A stretch of DNA of 41,476 nt, taken from the NCBI GenBank assembly GCA_001953115.1, contig LSSL01000097.1:1-41476 (forward strand), written 5' to 3'. Numbering within the stretch: the first letter of the stretch is position 1; the number at the start of each line of letters is the position of its first letter. Both the position numbers and the translations under genes were made by a program. Below are positions 37,801 to 41,476 of this stretch, in pieces. The stretch comes from Smittium mucronatum (taxonomy: Eukaryota > Kickxellomycota > Harpellomycetes > Harpellales > Legeriomycetaceae). The notes below the pieces were generated by a model, which saw only the letters and a list, made by a program, of their open reading frames with translations, was not told where the DNA came from and made no database searches.

Positions 37801-38565
37801 TATGTCTAATATCAAACCAAAATTATACCCTTTAATTACCGAATAAAACATTATTTCTGGTATACGCAGTAAATTTTGATGATTTTATTTAGGAATATTT
37901 TATTTTAATATACATTAATTGAAGCTGTTATATTGTGATAGATTTGAAAATATTAAGAAGGACTTTATCCAAAAAAAAAAAAAAAAAATCTAAGAAATCT
38001 AGAACTAAAAATATGTGATGTTTTATAATTTTTGTGAAGGGTATTTTCAGAGTAAAAGACTCAATAATTTTTATTTTTTTTCGGAAAATCGTAAAAAAAT
38101 TAAACTTTATAAACATCAATTTTATAAAAAATGTCAAAAAAAAAGGAAGACCCTGGAAAAAAAAATACTAGAGTGCAGAATAGTAACTTTAATCTAAAAA
38201 ATCAGTTTAATTTTATAGAATTTTATCATATTACAATTTGATAAATAATAGATTTAAAAAATAGTGATATATATCTAAATCAATGAATGAATTTTTTTAT
38301 TGATAAAAAATAGTTATATACATTTTTCAATAAAGGATAAGAAATCAAAAATTATTTTAATAATTGAAATTGGTATTTAAAAAAAAAAAAAAATTTACAG
38401 CAAAAGTTTACCTTCTTAAAACAGCTCGAAGTTTTACTTATAAATATTTCACTACTTTGAAATAAAAGACCCAAAAACCATAAAAATGATTGAGACAGAT
38501 AAATGAAAATAACATTGAATATAATTTTGATTTTATACAAAAAAAAATTATATTTTAATTAATTT
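34810..38565. other. AT-rich non-coding stretch
   Basis: No supported gene. Simple tracts include (AT)9 at 36460-36477, A18 at 37971-37988 and A15 at 38379-38393. Open runs of 60-69 codons at 35705-35896 (-), 37928-38137 (-), 38015-38197 (+) and 38352-38540 (-) mirror each other on opposite strands or are low complexity, and are taken as chance. Confidence 0.55.
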
Positions 38566-38609
38566 TATTAAAATGAAGCAGCTGTAGTATTGGATGTTGG
38601 TATAAAATT

Positions 38610-38672
38610 ATTTGTACTGGTAAAAATTAATTTTAGTGATAGTAATGGTAATCGTAATGGTAAAAATGGATT
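38610..38672. repeat. Degenerate GTA/GGTAAT-type short repeat
   Basis: Words such as GATAGTAATGGTAATCGTAA form an imperfect trinucleotide array. It resembles a decayed version of the (GTA)n array at the window start. In one frame it reads SDSNGNRNGKNG before a stop, but the frame is only about 35 codons long. Confidence 0.5.
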
Positions 38673-40182
38673 CTGAAAAGATTGTCAAAGCATCATTATG
38701 ACTAACCATAATCTTTGTCGTAGTCTTATTCTAATTCAAATTATCATTATATTAGTTGAGCATAGTAATATTAGAAATTCATTAATAAATCGATTCATTT
38801 TTCTCTGAATGCAATTTATTGTTTGGTTTTTTTTATTACTACTTGTTTCATTTCTATGTGGATTATTTTTTTTATCATTTTTAAGTGAATTTTTTATAAA
38901 AAAAACTAAACTGTACTTTATAGCACATAAATTCTATCGAATATTTTGGTTATAAATCGTCACAATTGGATTTCACTGAGTTCGATCAGTTTTTTTTTTA
39001 TACATATTCATCTTAATCAGAAATTATTCTCGGTTTGAATCTTGAGTTTAATTCTAAATTGATATTTTTTTTTCAATTACTTAGTATTTTGTAATAAAAT
39101 TTATATTTTATATAAATTTTTTTTGAAATTGAATGAATATTTAATCTATTATCCATTCAATCGTGTATTAAATTGAATTTTATTTAATTAACTGTAACAA
39201 GTTCATTAATTCATTTGTGTAAAATAAATCAAAAGTAATGCATTTTTACTATTAGTTTATAAAATTGGTTTTAAACAAGGTGAATGTATATGAATCTCAT
39301 CTTAACGAATGCTTAGTCTTTATAAAAAAAAACTGATTTTTATATCTTCTTATATTATGTTTTTTGCAGCTCATGCATAAAAATATATACAAAGTTTGCT
39401 AATATTAATGATAAATAATAGTTTTAAACATTTCCTCTGAAAATGGATAAAAATCCCACTCATTTTCTACAGGGCTCAATGTTTTGAGGTCTAGACTAAT
39501 TAAAAAATTTAGACCATCTGTATTAAAAAATATTCTCAGCAAGGTATAAAAGTATAATTTATGTAAAAAAAATAATTTTTAATGATATAAGGTTTTTTAT
39601 TTGTCTTTATTTTGTGAATTTTGAAAAAATATTAATATATTGACATTTGTTTTTCAAGCCTGATTTAAAATTTCACTAAAATTGCATTTATTGACAATTA
39701 TTTACTTAATTTGATTATAATTTACAATTTAACCTTGTTTATATTCAAATTTAGAGTTTGGAATTTAATATTTAAATAACGGGGGAAAAAATCTATATCT
39801 GTTTAAATTTGTTGAATAAAAATTTTAAAAAAATCATATGTGTAATCTCAAATTTACACACTTAAAATGATAAAAATTTATTAATTCGGAAATAAATTTA
39901 TTAATTATTTAATTAGCATAATATTGGAAAAAAAGGTGAGTATTTAGTCAAAGGATGTCTTAAAAAGAATAAATATTAACTATTATTTCAAAATTAAATA
40001 TCAATATATTAAGAAAAAAATGATTAGATCTACATATAATGTAATTAAATAAAAAAAAAGTTAAAATTCCAAAGTAAAATTGAGTTTATTAAGCATAGTA
40101 TGTAGTTAAAAGTGTACCTTAAGTCAATATTAATTCCATTAAATCTATAGATAATTCTCTTAAATTTATTTAATTATAATAA
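38673..40182. other. AT-rich non-coding stretch
   Basis: No gene, RNA or transposon end recognised. Confidence 0.6.
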
Positions 40183-40811
40183 GAGCTCGTTCACAAGATG
40201 CTGAAATTTCATTATTTCATTATTTCATTATTTCATTTCATGAAATATTGAATGTCTCCAAAAGCGGAATTGGATCTTTTTTATTCGCTATTAAATAATC
40301 CCAAAAACTGTTTTACATAAATATATCTAATTTTCATGAAATTTAAAACGAATCAACCCAATGGTTCTGGGGTTTTTAAAGAGGAATTGAAACAGCTTTC
40401 CTATTTTTTAACCCTTTCCGGGTTAGAATCTTTCCCCATTCTCCGTTCGTAAAATCAAAAGTTGCAGTTGGCTTAATAAGTATTATATCCAAAATATGTG
40501 AGTATTATCAATCCAATGAAAAAACATAACATTAATTATAGAGTTTATTTTTTGAATAAAAATACATAGGAAACAAATAATTTGAAAAATTTAGCGCAAT
40601 TTTAACACCCTCATCCACCCCAGCACCCTCAAACTTCTAGAGAAATATTATTATGCAGGTAAACTGTAAAAAAAATTTAATTATAAAAAATTTAGATGAA
40701 TCAACTTAGGAGTTATTTATTGAAAAATAAAAATTTTACATTCCGCTTTAGGAAACATTCGATATTTTGTGAAATGAAATCATGAAATTTCGAAATTTTT
40801 TGAACCATCTC
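40183..40811. mobile_element. 629-bp TIR element (MITE-like)
   Basis: The left end starting GAGCTCGTTCACAA (40183) is matched by the reverse complement of the right end, GAGATGGTTCAAAA (ending 40811). Pairing continues through a GAAATTTCAT block to AAAGCGGAAT (40261-40270), matched by ATTCCGCTTT (40740-40749), and more weakly for about 30 bases further in. The left arm is longer because ATTATTTC has expanded in tandem (about 40207-40240). Flanks TTATAATAA (before 40183) and TTATAATAT (after 40811) agree in 8 of 9 positions, compatible with an 8-9 bp duplication as made by Mutator-, Merlin- or hAT-type transposases, though A/T-richness makes this weak. There is no transposase. The interior is C-richer, with two CACCCTCA words (about 40607-40632) and a hairpin TAACCC/GGGTTA (40409-40425). 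Confidence 0.75.
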
Positions 40812-41088
40812 TTATAATATTTTTTGAAATATTCATTATTAAATCCATTATTCAAATCGACTCTCTGAAAGTTGTGAATTTGTCGTAGATTTTTTATGAC
40901 ACAACTTTATTTGTTATCACAAAAAAAAATATCTCAAAAAATATTTGTAAGAATAAATTTTAAAAAATTAAAAAAATTTAAATTGTTCAAAGGAGATTTT
41001 TCAATTATTGTACAAAAAATGAGAGGATTTTTCTCTAATTATATTATTTTATGATTAGAAAAAACTGGTAGTAGATATTTAATTGGGA
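40812..41088. other. AT-rich spacer
   Basis: No feature seen between the TIR element and the retroposon tail. Confidence 0.6.
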
Positions 41089-41476
41089 TTTTTTTTTTGT
41101 ATCACGGAATTTTATTGTAAGATAACGTCGTTAAAAACTATACTAAAAAAATTTGAAAAAAAGAAAAAGACGTATAGAAAAGACTATTATTCTAACTACA
41201 ATAAGCTCCTCTGCCGGACTACCGGCTGCGTACCTACGGGAAAAGGGTTCAATCTACCAACCGAAAGACCCCCCCTGGCATTGCTTCAAGTAGGCTGGAT
41301 GACTGAGGTTACGTGCAGTCATGAATTAAGCTCTTTGTCAATGAACAACAGTTCATTGAAGCTATTGAGCTCCTAGTCAGAACCTACTTCTAACAGGATT
41401 AATAAAATTAGGCTCCTACCCAAACGTGGGATTGATCGACATGGCTTTCCTACAAATAGTTGTTAGACGCTGAGAT
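41089..41476 (-). mobile_element. Poly(A)-tailed retroposon, copy 3 (young, cut by window end)
   Basis: The reverse complement matches 17455-18384 (allowing for the doubled segment) at about 95% by eye. The tail is T10 at 41089-41098 on the plus strand and the AATAAA signal is at 41111-41116 (complement). The internal hairpin ATGACTG (41299-41305) / CAGTCAT (41316-41322) is fully conserved. The 5' third lies beyond the window, so neither the 5' palindrome nor the target duplication can be tested here. A 97-codon frame on the plus strand (41083-41376) is antisense to the transcript, starts at TTG, and is not called. Confidence 0.85.

Noticed and set aside
41083..41376. 97-codon frame on the plus strand at the right edge
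   Set aside because: It runs antisense to a retroposon transcript, starts at TTG inside the poly(T) end, and is not supported by the older copy at 31.7 kb.

Overview
This is an extremely A+T-rich, gene-poor stretch of a eukaryotic nuclear genome; by eye roughly four fifths of the bases are A or T. It contains poly(A)-tailed retroposons with target-site duplications, a dead LINE-type reverse transcriptase, terminal-inverted-repeat elements, microsatellites and one scaffold gap. I see no operons, ribosome-binding sites, tRNA or rRNA genes. The style fits an expanded, repeat-laden genome of an AT-rich parasite or protist, for example a large-genome microsporidian. That is an inference from composition only; the sequence does not fix the species.

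Layout: (1) 1-251 is the 3' end of an open frame. A (GTA)50 microsatellite is read as about 50 serines, followed by Gly-Gly-Gly and a leucine-rich-repeat-like C terminus. (2) 252-15,555 is mostly desert. It holds two related, degenerate tandem-repeat patches in opposite orientation (about 1.25-1.49 kb and 3.17-3.39 kb), an (AT)n tract and small hairpins. (3) About 15.56-16.20 kb and 21.86-22.54 kb are two inverted copies of one terminal-inverted-repeat element. Its arms carry the iterated motif TTATACACAA, and about 490 bp of the core is almost identical between the copies. (4) Between them, at 17,239-18,387, lies a retroposon in poly(A) orientation with a structured 5' end, an AATAAA signal, a poly(A) tail and a 10-bp duplication AAAATTACTA. 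A 27-N gap inside it is flanked by 486-bp direct repeats that look identical, so the assembly has probably written part of the element twice. (5) 27.06-27.86 kb is an isolated island of near-normal GC, possibly a solo LTR. (6) 31.68-34.81 kb is a second, older copy of the retroposon on the minus strand, split by a 2.48-kb LINE fragment on the plus strand. The LINE ends in A8 and is flanked by a 13-17 bp imperfect target duplication. Its reverse transcriptase is wrecked by stops, frameshifts and loss of catalytic aspartates. (7) 40,183-40,811 is a 629-bp element with roughly 90-110 bp inverted ends. (8) 41,089-41,476 is the 3' part of a third retroposon copy, cut by the window end.

How the parts relate: the window reads as layered mobile-element history rather than a gene cluster. 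The order of events visible is: insertion of the retroposon at 31.7-34.8 kb, then insertion of the LINE into it, then decay of both. The copies at 17.2 kb and 41.1 kb are much younger. The two inverted TIR elements have apparently been homogenised in their cores. Outside these elements, the number of open frames of 60-100 codons is about what chance predicts at this base composition, so I call almost none of them genes.
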